From Pseudeuparius sepicola (taxonomy: Eukaryota; Arthropoda; Insecta; Coleoptera; Anthribidae), in NCBI GenBank assembly GCA_963920635.1, contig OY987305.1, positions 1,560,001 through 1,624,000 of the forward strand: DNA of 64,000 nt, read 5' to 3'. Position numbers and translations under genes: made by a program. The notes beneath the pieces were generated by a model. It was not told the origin of the DNA. It was given only the letters and a program-made list of their open reading frames with translations, and did not search any database. Positions 1 to 13,441 of this stretch are shown piece by piece; the first letter of the stretch is position 1, and each line of letters opens with the position of its first letter.

Positions 1-740
1 GGCCGTTTTCCCGATTTTTTTAGGTTTTTCGGTCTTGGGGGTGGAAAGGGGTGAAGACGAGGTTCGCAAATTCTGATTCTTTGTGGATAGTTAGAATAGG
101 TGGCCTTAAACTAATTTCCGTGAAAAGAAAAGTCATTCAAGTGAAAACGGCGGTTCCCCGATTTTTTTACGTTTTTCGTTCTTGGGGGTGGAAAGGGGTG
201 AAGACGAGGTTCGCAAATTCTGCTTATTTGTGGATAGTTAGAATAGGTGGATTTAAACTAATTTCCGTGAAAATAAAAGTTATGCAAGTGAAAACGGCCG
301 TTTTCCCGATTTTTTTACGTTTTTCGGTCTTGGGGGTGGAAAGGGGTGAAGACGAGGTTCGCAAATTCTGATTCTTCGTGGATAGTTAGAATAGGTGGCC
401 TTAAACTAATTTCCCTGAAAAGAAAAGTCATGCAAGTGAAAACGGCGGTTTCCCCGATTTTTTTACGTTTTTCGGTCTTGGGGGTGGAAAGGGGTGAAGA
501 CGAGGTTCGCAAATTCTGATTCTTCGTGGATAGTTAGAATAGGTGGCCTTAAACTAATTTCCGTGAAAATAAAAGTCATGCAAGTGAAAACGGCCGTTTT
601 CCCGATTTTTTTAGGTTTTTCGGTCTTGGGGGTGGAAAGGGGTGAAGACGAGGTTCGCAAATTCTGATTCTTTGTGGATAGTTAGAATAGGTGGCCTTAA
701 ACTAATTTCCGTGAAAAGAAAAGTCATGCAAGTGAAAACG
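1..740 (+). repeat. Satellite block repeated at +2071 bp (copy at about 2072-2811)
   Basis: Bases 1 to about 740 match 2072 to about 2811. They share unusual monomers: GTCATTCAAG instead of GTCATGCAAG, GCGGTTCCCCG one base short, TTTTTCGTTCTTGG, TTCTGCTTATTTG and AAAGTTATGCAAG. The offset of 2071 is 14 monomers minus one base. The match breaks at the next T-tract, where the first copy has TTTTTTAAAG and the second TTTTTTTACG. The same set of marks occurs again at about 22548. Confidence 0.85.
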
Positions 741-904
741 GCGGTTTTCCCGATTTTTTAAAGTTTTTCGGTCTTGGGGGTGGAAAGGGGTGAAGACGAG
801 GTTCGCAAATTCTGATTCTTGGTGGATAGTTAGAATAGGTGGCCTTAAACTAATTTCCGTGAAAAGAAAAGTCATGCAAGTGAAAACGGCGGTTTTCCCG
901 ATTT

Positions 905-3900
905 TTTTAAGTTTTTCGGTCTTGGGGGTGGAAAGGGGTGAAGACGAGGTTCGCAAATTCTGATTCTTTGTGGATAGTTAGAATAGGTGGCCTTAAACTA
1001 ATTTCCGTGAAAAGAAAAGTCATGCAAGTGAAAACGGCGGTTTTCCCGATTTTTTTAAGTTTTTCGGTCTTGGGGGTGGAAAGGGGTGAAGACGAGGTTC
1101 GCAAATTCTGATTCTTTGTGGATAGTTAGAATAGGTGGCCTTAAACTAATTTCCGTGAAAAGAAAAGTCATGCAAGTGAAAACGGCGGTTTCCCCGATTT
1201 TTTTACGTTTTTCGGTCTTGGGGGTGGAAAGGGGTGAAGACGAGGTTCGCAAATTCTGATTATTTGTGGATAGTTAGAATAGGTGGCCTTAAACTAATTT
1301 CTGTGAAAAGAAAAGTCATGCAAGTGAAAACGGCGGTTTTCCCGATTTTTTAAAGTTTTTCGGTCTTGGGGGTGGAAAGGGGTGAAGACGAGGTTCGCAA
1401 ATTCTGATTCTTTGTGGATAGTTAGAATAGGTGGCCTTAAACTAATTTCCGTGAAAAGAAAAGTCATGCAAGTGAAAACGGCGGTTTTCCCGATTTTTTA
1501 AAGTTTTTCGGTCTTGGGGGTGGAAAGGGGTGAAGACGAGGTTCGCAAATTCTGATTCTTTGTGGATAGTTAGAATAGGTGGCCTTAAACTAATTTCCGT
1601 GAAAAGAAAAGTCATGCAAGTGAAAACGGCGGTTTCCCCGATTTTTTTACGTTTTTCGGTCTTGGGGGTGGAAAGGGGTGAAGACGAGGTTCGCAAATTC
1701 TGATTCTTCGTGGATAGTTAGAATAGGTGACCTTAAACTAATTTCCCTGAAAAGAAAAGTCATGCAAGTGAAAATGGCGGTTTTCCCGATTTCTTAAAGT
1801 TTTTCGGTCTTGGGGGTGGAAAGGGGTGAAGACGAGGTTCGCAAATTCTGATTCTTTGTGGATAGTTAGAATAGGTGGCCTTAAACTAATTTCCGTGAAA
1901 AGAAAAGTCATGCAAGTGAAAACGGCGGTTTTCCCGATTTTTTAAAGTTTTTCGGTCTTGGGGGTGGAAAGGGGTGAAGACGAGGTTCGCAAATTCTGAT
2001 TCTTTGTGGATAGTTAGAATAGGTGGCCTTAAACTAATTTCCGTGAAAATAAAAGTCATGCAAGTGAAAACGGCCGTTTTCCCGATTTTTTTAGGTTTTT
2101 CGGTCTTGGGGGTGGAAAGGGGTGAAGACGAGGTTCGCAAATTCTGATTCTTTGTGGATAGTTAGAATAGGTGGCCTTAAACTAATTTCCGTGAAAAGAA
2201 AAGTCATTCAAGTGAAAACGGCGGTTCCCCGATTTTTTTACGTTTTTCGTTCTTGGGGGTGGAAAGGGGTGAAGACGAGGTTCGCAAATTCTGCTTATTT
2301 GTGGATAGTTAGAATAGGTGGATTTAAACTAATTTCCGTGAAAATAAAAGTTATGCAAGTGAAAACGGCCGTTTTCCCGATTTTTTTACGTTTTTCGGTC
2401 TTGGGGGTGGAAAGGGGTGAAGACGAGGTTCGCAAATTCTGATTCTTCGTGGATAGTTAGAATAGGTGGCCTTAAACTAATTTCCCTGAAAAGAAAAGTC
2501 ATGCAAGTGAAAACGGCGGTTTCCCCGATTTTTTTACGTTTTTCGGTCTTGGGGGTGGAAAGGGGTGAAGACGAGGTTCGCAAATTCTGATTCTTCGTGG
2601 ATAGTTAGAATAGGTGGCCTTAAACTAATTTCCGTGAAAATAAAAGTCATGCAAGTGAAAACGGCCGTTTTCCCGATTTTTTTAGGTTTTTCGGTCTTGG
2701 GGGTGGAAAGGGGTGAAGACGAGGTTCGCAAATTCTGATTCTTTGTGGATAGTTAGAATAGGTGGCCTTAAACTAATTTCCGTGAAAAGAAAAGTCATGC
2801 AAGTGAAAACGGCGGTTTCCCCGATTTTTTTACGTTTTTCGGTCTTGGGGGTGGAAAGGGGTGAAGACGAGGTTCGCAAATTCTGATTATATGTGGATAG
2901 TTAGAATAGGTGGCCTTAAACTAATTTCCGTGAAAAGAAAAGTCATGCAAGTGAAAACGGCGGTTTTCCCGATTTTTTAAAGTTTTTCGGTCTTGGGGGT
3001 GGAAAGGGGTGAAGACGAGGTTCGCAAATTCTGATTATTTGTGGATAGTTAGAATAGGTGGCCTTAAACTAATTTCCGTGAAAATAAAAGTCATGCAAGT
3101 GAAAACGGCGGTTTCCCCGATTTTTTTACGTTTTTCGGTCTTGGGGGTGGAAAGGGGTGAAGACGAGGTTCGCAAATTCTGATTATTTGTGGATAGTTAG
3201 AATAGGTGGCCTTAAACTAATTTCCGTGAAAATAAAAGTCATGCAAGTGAAAACGGCCGTTTTCCCGATTTTTTTACGTTTTTCGGTCTTAGGGGTGGAA
3301 AGGGGTGAAGACGAGGTTCGCAAATTCTGATTCTTCGTGGATAGTTAGAATAGGTGGCCTTAAACTAATTTCCCTGAAAAGAAAAGTCATGCAAATGAAA
3401 ACGGCGGTTTTCCCGATTTTTTAAAGTTTTTCGGTCTTGGGGGTGGAAAGGGGTGAAGACGAGGTTCGCAAATTCTGATTATTGGTGGATAGTTAGAATA
3501 GGTGGCCTTAAACTAATTTCCGTGAAAAGAAAAGTCATGCAAGTGAAAATGGCGGTTTCCCCGATTTTTTTACGTTTTTCGGTCTTGGGGGTGGAAAGGG
3601 GTGAAGACGAGGTTCGCAAATTCTGATTATTGGTGGATAGTTAGAATAGGTGGCCTTAAACTAATTTCCGTGAAAAGAAAAGTCATGCAAGTGAAAATGG
3701 CGGTTTTCCCGATTTTTTAAAGTTTTTCGGTCTTGGGGGTGGAAAGGGGTGAAGACGAGGTTCGCAAATTCTGATTCTTTGTGGATAGTTAGAATAGGTG
3801 GCCTTAAACTAATTTCCGTGAAAATAAAAGTCATGCAAGTGAAAACGGCCGTTTTCCCGATTTTTTTAGGTTTTTCGGTCTTGTTGGTGGAAAGGGGTGA

Positions 3901-4585
3901 AGACGAGGTTCGCAAATTCTGATTCTTCGTGGATAGTTAGAATAGGTGGCCTTAAACTAATTTCCGTGAAAAGAAAAGTCATGCAAGTGAAAACGGCGGT
4001 TTTCCCGATTTTTTAAAGTTTTTCGGTCTTGGGGGTGGAAAGGGGTGAAGACGAGGTTCGCAAATTCTGATTCTTTGTGGATAGTTAGAATAGGTGGCCT
4101 TAAACTAATTTCCGTGAAAATAAAAGTCATGCAAGTGAAAACGGCCGTTTTCCCGATTTTTTTAGGTTTTTCGGTCTTGGGGGTGGAAAGGGGTGAAGAC
4201 GAGGTTCGCAAATTCTGATTCTTTGTGGATAGTTAGAATAGGTGGCCTTAAACTAATTTCCGTGAAAAGAAAAGTCATGCAAGTGAAAACGGCGGTTTTC
4301 CCGATTTTTTTAGGTTTTTCGGTCTTGGGGGTGGAAAGGGGTGAAGACGAGGTTCGCAAATTCTGATTCTTTGTGGATAGTTAGAATAGGTGGCCTTAAA
4401 CTAATTTCCGTGAAAAGAAAAGTCATGCAAGTGAAAACGGCGGTTTTCCCGATTTTTTTAAGTTTTTCGGTCTTGGGGGTGGAAAGGGGTGAAGACGAGG
4501 TTCGCAAATTCTGATTCTTTGTGGATAGTTAGAATAGGTGGCCTTAAACTAATTTCCGTGAAAAGAAAAGTCATGCAAGTGAAAA
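905..4585 (+). repeat. 3.7-kb satellite block, copy 1 of a pair 20426 bp apart
   Basis: This stretch lines up with about 21331-25011 at a constant offset of 20426 (138 monomers plus 2 bases). Shared rare marks include TTTCTGTGAAAAG (1300 and 21726), AGGTGACCTTAAAC (1728 and 22154), GATTTCTTAAAG (1790 and 22216), GATTATATGTGG (2885 and 23311), GGTCTTAGGGGTGG (3284 and 23710) and GCAAATGAAAAC (3392 and 23818). Differences noticed by eye are few, for example GTCTTGTTGGTGG near 3878 only here. Boundaries are approximate, set by the first discordant diagnostic site. Confidence 0.85.
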
Positions 4586-6109
4586 CGGCGGTTTCCCCGA
4601 TTTTTTTAAGTTTTTCGGTCTTGGGGGTGGAAAGGGGTGAAGACGAGGTTCGCAAATTCTGATTCTTTGTGGATAGTTAGAATAGGTGGCCTTAAACTAA
4701 TTTCCGTGAAAAGAAAAGTCATGCAAGTGAAAACGGCGGTTTTCCCGATTTTTTAAAGTTTTTCGGTCTTGGGGGTGGAAAGGGGTGAAGACGAGGTTCG
4801 CAAATTCTGATTCTTTGTGGATAGTTAGAATAGGTGGCCTTAAACTAATTTCCGTGAAAATAAAAGTCATGCAAGTGAAAACGGCCGTTTTCCCGATTTT
4901 TTTAGGTTTTTCGGTCTTGGGGGTGGAAAGGGGTGAAGACGAGGTTCGCAAATTCTGATTCTTTGTGGATAGTTATAATAGGTGGCCTTAAACTAACTAA
5001 TTTCCGTGAAAAGAAAAGTCATGCAAGTGAAAACGGCGGTTTTCCCGATTTTTTTAAGTTTTTCGGTCTTGGGGGTGGAAAGGGGTGAAGACGAGGTTCG
5101 CAAATTCTGATTCTTTGTGGATAGTTAGAATAGGTGGCCTTAAACTAATTTCCGTGAAAAGAAAAGTCATGCAAGTGAAAACGGCGGTTTTCCCGATTTT
5201 TTAAAGTTTTTCGGTCTTGGGGGTGGAAAGGGGTGAAGACGAGGTTCGCAAATTCTGATTCTTTGTGGATAGTTAGAATAGGTGGCCTTAAACTAATTTC
5301 CGTGAAAAGAAAAGTCATGCAAGTGAAAACGGCGGTTTCCCCGATTTTTTTACGTTTTTCGGTCTTGAGGGTGGAAAGGGGTGAAGACGAGGTTCGCAAA
5401 TTCTGATTCTTCGTGGATAGTTAGAATAGGTGGCCTTAAACTAATTTCCGTGAAAAGAAAAGTCATGCAAGTGAAAACGGCGGTTTCCCCGATTTTTTTA
5501 CGTTTTTCGGTCTTGGGGGTGGAAAGGGGTGAAGACGAGGTTCGCAAATTCTGATTATTTGTGGATAGTTAGAATAGGTGGCCTTAAACTAATTTCCGTG
5601 AAAAGAAAAGTCATGCAAGTGAAAACGGCGGTTTTCCCGATTTTTTAAAGTTTTTCGGTCTTGGGGGTGGAAAGGGGTGAAGACGAGGTTCGCAAATTCT
5701 GATTCTTTGTGGATAGTTAGAATAGGTGGCCTTAAACTAATTTCCGTGAAAAGAAAAGTCATGCAAGTGAAAACGGCGGTTTCCCCGATTTTTTTTACGT
5801 TTTTCGGTCTTGAGGGTGGAAAGGGGTGAAGACGAGGTTCGCAAATTCTGATTCTTCGTGGATAGTTAGAATAGGTGGCCTTAAACTAATTTCCGTGAAA
5901 AGAAAAGTCATGCAAGTGAAAACGGCGGTTTCCCCGATTTTTTTACGTTTTTCGGTCTTGGGGGTGGAAAGGGGTGAAGACGAGGTTCGCAAATTCTGAT
6001 TATTTGTGGATAGTTAGAATAGGTGGATTTAAACTAATTTCCGTGAAAATAAAAGTCATGCAAGTGAAAACGGCCGTTTTCCCGATTTTTTTACGTTTTT
6101 CGGTCTTGG

Positions 6110-9100
6110 GGGTGGAAAGGGGTGAAGACGAGGTTCGCAAATTCTGATTCTTCGTGGATAGTTAGAATAGGTGGCCTTAAACTAATTTCCCTGAAAAGAA
6201 AAGTCATGCAAGTGAAAACGGCGGTTTCCCCGATTTTTTTACGTTTTTCGGTCTTGGGGGTGGAAAGGGGTGAAGACGAGGTTCGCAAATTCTGATTATT
6301 TGTGGATAGTTAGAATAGGTGGCCTTAAACTAATTTCCGTGAAAATAAAAGTCATGCAAGTGAAAACGGCCGTTTTCCCGATTTTTTTACGTTTTTCGGT
6401 CTTGGGGGTGGAAAGGGGTGAAGACGAGGTTCGCAAATTCTGATTCTTCGTGGATAGTTAGAATAGGTGGCCTTAAACTAATTTCCCTGAAAAGAAAAGT
6501 CATGCAAGTGAAAACGGCCGTTTTCCCGATTTTTTTAGGTTTTTCGGTCTTGGGGGTGGAAAGGGGTGAAGACGAGGTTCGCAAATTCTGATTCTTTGTG
6601 GATAGTTAGAATAGGTGGCCTTAAACTAATTTCCGTGAAAAGAAAAGTCATGCAAGTGAAAACGGCGGTTTTCCCGATTTTTTAAGTTTTTCGGTCTTGG
6701 GGGTGGAAAGGGGTGAAGACGAGGTTCGCAAATTCTGATTCTTTGTGGATAGTTAGAATAGGTGGCCTTAAACTAATTTCCGTGAAAAGAAAAGTCATGC
6801 AAGTGAAAACGGCGGTTTCCCCGATTTTTTTACGTTTTTCGGTCTTGGGGGTGGAAAGGGGTGAAGACGAGGTTCGCAAATTCTGATTATTTGTGGATAG
6901 TTAGAATAGGTGGCCTTAAACTAATTTCCGTGAAAAGAAAAGTCATGCAAGTGAAAACGGCGGTTTTCCCGATTTTTTAAAGTTTTTCGGTCTTGGGGGT
7001 GGAAAGGGGTGAAGACGAGGTTCGCAAATTCTGATTATTTGTGGATAGTTAGAATAGGTGGATTTAAACTAATTTCCGTGAAAATAAAAGTCATGCAAGT
7101 GAAAACGGCCGTTTTCCCGATTTTTTTACGTTTTTCGGTCTTGGGGGTGGAAAGGGGTGAAGACGAGGTTCGCAAATTCTGATTCTTCGTGGATAGTTAG
7201 AATAGGTGGCCTTAAACTAATTTCCCTGAAAAGAAAAGTCATGCAAGTGAAAATGGCGGTTTTCCCGATTTTTTAAAGTTTTTCGGTCTTGGGGGTGGAA
7301 AGGGGTGAAGACGAGGTTCGCAAATTCTGATTCTTTGTGGATAGTTAGAATAGGTGGCCTTAAACTAATTTCCGTGAAAATAAAAGTCATGCAAGTGAAA
7401 ACGGCCGTTTTCCCGATTTTTTTAGGTTTTTCGGTCTTGGGGGTGGAAAGGGGTGAAGACGAGGTTCGCAAATTCTGATTCTTTGTGGATAGTTAGAATA
7501 GGTGGCCTTAAACTAATTTCCGTGAAAAGAAAAGTCATGCAAGTGAAAACGGCGGTTTTCCCGATTTTTTTAAGTTTTTCGGTCTTGGGGGTGGAAAGGG
7601 GTGAAGACGAGGTTCGCAAATTCTGATTCTTCGTGGATAGTTAGAATAGGTGGCCTTAAACTAATTTCCGTGAAAAGAAAAGTCATGCAAGTGAAAACGG
7701 CGGTTTCCCCGATTTTTTTACGTTTTTCGGTCTTGGGGGTGGAAAGGGGTGAAGACGAGGTTCGCAAATTCTGATTCTTCGTGGATAGTTAGAATAGGTG
7801 GCCTTAAACTAATTTCCGTGAAAAGAAAAGTCATGCAAGTGAAAACGGCGGTTTCCCCGATTTTTTTACGTTTTTCGGTCTTGGGGGTGGAAAGGGGTGA
7901 AGACGAGGTTCGCAAATTCTGATTATTTGTGGATAGTTAGAATAGGTGGCCTTAAACTAATTTCCGTGAAAAGAAAAGTCATGCAAGTGAAAACGGCGGT
8001 TTCCCCGATTTTTTTACGTTTTTCGGTCTTGGGGGTGGAAAGGGGTGTAGACGAGGTTCGCAAATTCTGATTATTTGTGGATAGTTAGAATAGGTGGCCT
8101 TAAACTAATTTCCGTGAAAAGAAAAGTCATGCAAGTGAAAACGGCGGTTTCCCCGATTTTTTTACGTTTTTCGGTCTTGAGGGTGGAAAGGGGTGAAGAC
8201 GAGGTTCGCAAATTCTGATTCTTCGTGGATAGTTAGAATAGGTGGCCTTAAACTAATTTCCGTGAAAAGAAAAGTCATGCAAGTGAAAACGGCGGTTTCC
8301 CCGATTTTTTTACGTTTTTCGGTCTTGAGGGTGGAAAGGGGTGAAGACGAGGTTCGCAAATTCTGATTCTTCGTGGATAGTTAGAATAGGTGGCCTTAAA
8401 CTAATTTCCGTGAAAAGAAAAGTCATGCAAGTGAAAACGGCGGTTTCCCCGATTTTTTTACGTTTTTCGGTCTTGGGGGTGGAAAGGGGTGAAGACGAGG
8501 TTCGCAAATTCTGATTCTTCGTGGATAGTTAGAATAGGTGGCCTTAAACTAATTTCCGTGAAAAGAAAAGTCATGCAAGTGAAAACGGCGGTTTCCCCGA
8601 TTTTTTTACGTTTTTCGGTCTTGAGGGTGGAAAGGGGTGAAGACGAGGTTCGCAAATTCTGATTCTTCGTGGATAGTTAGAATAGGTGGCCTTAAACTAA
8701 TTTCCGTGAAAAGAAAAGTCATGCAAGTGAAAACGGCGGTTTCCCCGATTTTTTTACGTTTTTCGGTCTTGGGGGTGGAAAGGGGTGAAGACGAGGTTCG
8801 CAAATTCTGATTATTTGTGGATAGTTAGGATAGGTGGCCTTAAACTAATTTCCGTGAAAATAAAAGTCATGCAAGTGAAAACGGCCGTTTTCCCGATTTT
8901 TTTAGGTTTTTCGGTCTTGGGGGTGGAAAGGGGTGAAGACGAGGTTCGCAAATTCTGATTCTTTGTGGATAGTTAGAATAGGTGGCCTTAAACTAATTTC
9001 CGTGAAAAGAAAAGTCATGCAAGTGAAAACGGCGGTTTTCCCGATTTTTTTAAGTTTTTCGGTCTTGGGGGTGGAAAGGGGTGAAGACGAGGTTCGCAAA

Positions 9101-11474
9101 TTCTGATTCTTTGTGGATAGTTAGAATAGGTGGCCTTAAACTAATTTCCGTGAAAAGAAAAGTCATGCAAGTGAAAACGGCGGTTTCCCCGATTTTTTTA
9201 CGTTTTTCGGTCTTGGGGGTGGAAAGGGGTGAAGACGAGGTTCGCAAATTCTGATTATTTGTGGATAGTTAGAATAGGTGGCCTTAAACTAATTCCCGTG
9301 AAAAGAAAAGTCATGCAAGTGAAAACGGCGGTTTTCCCGATTTTTTAAAGTTTTTCGGTCTTGGGGGTGGAAAGGGGTGAAGACGAGGTTCGCAAATTCT
9401 GATTATTTGTGGATAGTTAGAATAGGTGGATTTAAACTAATTTCCGTGAAAATAAAAGTCATGCAAGTGAAAACGGCCGTTTTCCCGATTTTTTTACGTT
9501 TTTCGGTCTTGGGGGTGGAAAGGGGTGAAGACGAGGTTCGCAAATTCTGATTCTTCGTGGATAGTTAGAATAGGTGGCCTTAAACTAATTTCCCTGAAAA
9601 GAAAAGTCATGCAAGTGAAAACGGCGGTTTCCCCGATTTTTTTACGTTTTTCGGTCTTGGGGGTGGAAAGGGGTGAAGACGAGGTTCGCAAATTCTGATT
9701 ATTTGTGGATAGTTAGAATAGGTGGCCTTAAACTAATTTCCGTGAAAATAAAAGTCATGCAAGTGAAAACGGCCGTTTTCCCGATTTTTTTACGTTTTTC
9801 GGTCTTGGGGGTGGAAAGGGGTGAAGACGAGGTTCGCAAATTCTGATTCTTCGTGGATAGTTAGAATAGGTGGCCTTAAACTAATTTCCCTGAAAAGAAA
9901 AGTCATGCAAGTGAAAATGGCGGTTTTCCCGATTTTTTAAAGTTTTTCGGTCTTGGGGGTGGAAAGGGGTGAAGACGAGGTTCGCAAATTCTGATTCTTT
10001 GTGGATAGTTAGAATAGGTGGCCTTAAACTAATTTCCGTGAAAATAAAAGTCATGCAAGTGAAAACGGCCGTTTTCCCGATTTTTTTAGGTTTTTCGGTC
10101 TGGGGGGTGGAAAGGGGTGAAGACGAGGTTCGCAAATTCTGATTCTTTGTGGATAGTTAGAATAGGTGGCCTTAAACTAATTTCCGTGAAAAGAAAAGTC
10201 ATGCAAGTGAAAACGGAGGTTTTCCCGATTTTTTTAAGTTTTTCGGTCTTGGGGGTGGAAAGGGGTGAAGACGAGGTTCGCAAATTCTGATTCTTTGTGG
10301 ATAGTTAGAATAGGTGGCCTTAAACTAATTTCCGTGAAAAGAAAAGTCATGCAAGTGAAAACGGCGGTTTCCCCGATTTTTTTACGTTTTTCGGTCTTGG
10401 GGGTGGAAAGGGGTGAAGACGAGGTTCGCAAATTCTGATTATTTGTGGATAGTTAGAATAGGTGGCCTTAAACTAATTTCCGTGAAAAGAAAAGTCATGC
10501 AAGTGAAAACGGCGGTTTTCCCGATTTTTTTAGGTTTTTCGGTCTTGGGGGTGGAAAGGGGTGAAGACGAGGTTCGCAAATTCTGATTCTTTGTGGATAG
10601 TTAGAATAGGTGGCCTTAAACTAATTTCCGTGAAAATAAAAGTCATGCAAGTGAAAACGGCCGTTTTCCCGATTTTTTTAGGTTTTTTGGTCTTGGGGGT
10701 GGAAAGGGGTGAAGACGAGGTTCGCAAATTCTGATTCTTTGTGGATAGTTAGAATAGGTGGCCTTAAACTAATTTCCGTGAAAAGAAAAGTCATGCAAGT
10801 GAAAACGGCGGTTTTCCCGATTTTTTAAAGTTTTTCGGTCTTGGGGGTGGAAAGGGGTGAAGACGAGGTTCGCAAATTCTGATTCTTTGTGGATAGTTAG
10901 AATAGGTGGCCTTAAACTAATTTCCGTGAAAAGAAAAGTCATGCAAGTGAAAACGGCGGTTTTCCCGATTTTTTTTAAGTTTTTCGGTCTTGGGGGTGGA
11001 AAGGGGTGAAGACGAGGTTCGCAAATTCTGATTCTTTGTGGATAGTTAGAATAGGTGGCCTTAAACTAATTTCCGTGAAAAGAAAAGTCATGCAAGTGAA
11101 AACGGCGGTTTTCCCGATTTTTTAAAGTTTTTCGGTCTTGGGGGTGGAAAGGGGTGAAGACGAGGTTCGCAAATTCTGATTCTTTGTGGATAGTTAGAAT
11201 AGGTGGCCTTAAACTAATTTCCGTGAAAATAAAAGTCATGCAAGTGAAAACGGCCGTTTTCCCGATTTTTTTAGGTTTTTCGGTCTTGGGGGTGGAAAGG
11301 GGTGAAGACGAGGTTCGCAAATTCTGATTCTTTGTGGATAGTTAGAATAGGTGGCCTTAAACTAATTTCCGTGAAAAGAAAAGTCATGCAAGTGAAAACG
11401 GCGGTTTTCCCGATTTTTTTAAGTTTTTCGGTCTTGGGGGTGGAAAGGGGTGAAGACGAGGTTCGCAAATTCTG
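6110..11474 (+). repeat. 5.4-kb satellite block, copy 1 of a pair 7399 bp apart
   Basis: About 36 monomers match 13508-18873 at an offset of 7399 (50 monomers minus 1); the offset is 7398 before a one-base T-tract difference near 6683. Shared rare marks: GGGGTGTAGACG (8043 and 15442), GTTAGGATAGG (8825 and 16224), AATTCCCGTG (9292 and 16691), GGTCTGGGGGG (10097 and 17496), AACGGAGGTT (10212 and 17611), GGTTTTTTGGTC (10681 and 18080). Bounds are approximate. Confidence 0.88.
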
Positions 11475-11814
11475 ATTCTTTGTGGATAGTTAGAATAGGT
11501 GGCCTTAAACTAATTTCCGTGAAAAGAAAAGTCATGCAAGTGAAAACGGCGGTTTCCCCGATTTTTTTACGTTTTTCGGTCTTGGGGGTGGAAAGGGGTG
11601 AAGACGAGGTTCGCAAATTCTGATTATTTGTGGATAGTTAGAATAGGTGGCCTTAAACTAATTTCCGTGAAAAGAAAAGTCATGCAAGTGAAAACGGCGG
11701 TTTTCCCGATTTTTTAAAGTTTTTCGGTCTTGGGGGTGGAAAGGGGTGAAGACGAGGTTCGCAAATTCTGATTATTTGTGGATAGTTAGAATAGGTGGAT
11801 TTAAACTAATTTCC

Positions 11815-13441
11815 GTGAAAATAAAAGTCATGCAAGTGAAAACGGCCGTTTTCCCGATTTTTTTACGTTTTTCGGTCTTGGGGGTGGAAAGGGGTGAAGA
11901 CGAGGTTCGCAAATTCTGATTCTTCGTGGATAGTTAGAATAGGTGGCCTTAAACTAATTTCCCTGAAAAGAAAAGTCATGCAAGTGAAAACGGCGGTTTC
12001 CCCGATTTTTTACGTTTTTCGGTCTTGGGGGTGGAAAGGGGTGAAGACGAGGTTCGCAAATTCTGATTATTTGTGGATAGTTAGAATAGGTGGCCTTAAA
12101 CTAATTTCCGTGAAAATAAAAGTCATGCAAGTGAAAACGGCCGTTTTCCCGATTTTTTTACGTTTTTCGGTCTTGGGGGTGGAAAGGGGTGAAGACGAGG
12201 TTCGCAAATTCTGATTCTTCGTGGATAGTTAGAATAGGTGGCCTTAAACTAATTTCCCTGAAAAGAAAAGTCATGCAAGTGAAAACGGCCGTTTTCCCGA
12301 TTTTTTTAGGTTTTTCGGTCTTGGGGGTGGAAAGGGGTGAAGACGAGGTTCGCAAATTCTGATTCTTTGTGGATAGTTAGAATAGGTGGCCTTAAACTAA
12401 TTTCCGTGAAAAGAAAAGTCATGCAAGTGAAAACGGCGGTTTTCCCGATTTTTTTAAGTTTTTCGGTCTTGGGGGTGGAAAGGGGTGAAGACGAGGTTCG
12501 CAAATTCTGATTCTTTGTAGATAGTTAGAATAGGTGGCCTTAAACTAATTTCCGTGAAAAGAAAAGTCATGCAAGTGAAAACGGCGGTTTCCCCGATTTT
12601 TTTACGTTTTTCGGTCTTGGGGGTGGAAAGGGGTGAAGACGAGGTTCGCAAATTCTGATTATTTGTGGATAGTTAGAATAGGTGGCCTTAAACTAATTTC
12701 CGTGAAAAGAAAAGTCATGCAAGTGAAAACGGCGGTTTTCCCGATTTTTTAAAGTTTTTCGGTCTTGGGGGTGGAAAGGGGTGAAGACGAGGTTCGCAAA
12801 TTCTGATTATTTGTGGATAGTTAGAATAGGTGGATTTAAACTAATTTCCGTGAAAATAAAAGTCATGCAAGTGAAAACGGCCGTTTTCCCGATTTTTTTA
12901 CGTTTTTCGGTCTTGGGGGTGGAAAGGGGTGAAGACGAGGTTCGCAAATTCTGATTCTTCGTGGATAGTTAGAATAGGTGGCCTTAAACTAATTTCCCTG
13001 AAAAGAAAAGTCATGCAAGTGAAAATGGCGGTTTTCCCGATTTTTTAAAGTTTTTCGGTCTTGGGGGTGGAAAGGGGTGAAGACGAGGTTCGCAAATTCT
13101 GATTCTTTGTGGATAGTTAGAATAGGTGGCCTTAAACTAATTTCCGTGAAAATAAAAGTCATGCAAGTGAAAACGGCCGTTTTCCCGATTTTTTTAGGTT
13201 TTTCGGTCTTGGGGGTGGAAAGGGGTGAAGACGAGGTTCGCAAATTCTGATTCTTTGTGGATAGTTAGAATAGGTGGCCTTAAACTAATTTCCGTGAAAA
13301 GAAAAGTCATGCAAGTGAAAACGGCGGTTTTCCCGATTTTTTTAAGTTTTTCGGTCTTGGGGGTGGAAAGGGGTGAAGACGAGGTTCGCAAATTCTGATT
13401 CTTTGTGGGTAGTTAGAATAGGTGGCCTTAAACTAATTTCC
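11815..13441 (+). repeat. 1627-bp (11-monomer) higher-order unit, copy 1 of a tandem pair
   Basis: This block is followed directly by a second copy at an offset of 1627 bases. Both carry a short T-tract (CCCGATTTTTTACG near 12002 and 13629), TTTGTAGATAG (12515 and 14142) and TTTGTGGGTAGTT (13403 and 15030). The match extends to about 13587/15214. It is the clearest true tandem higher-order repeat in the array, and it lies inside the larger 7.4-kb duplication scheme. Confidence 0.85.
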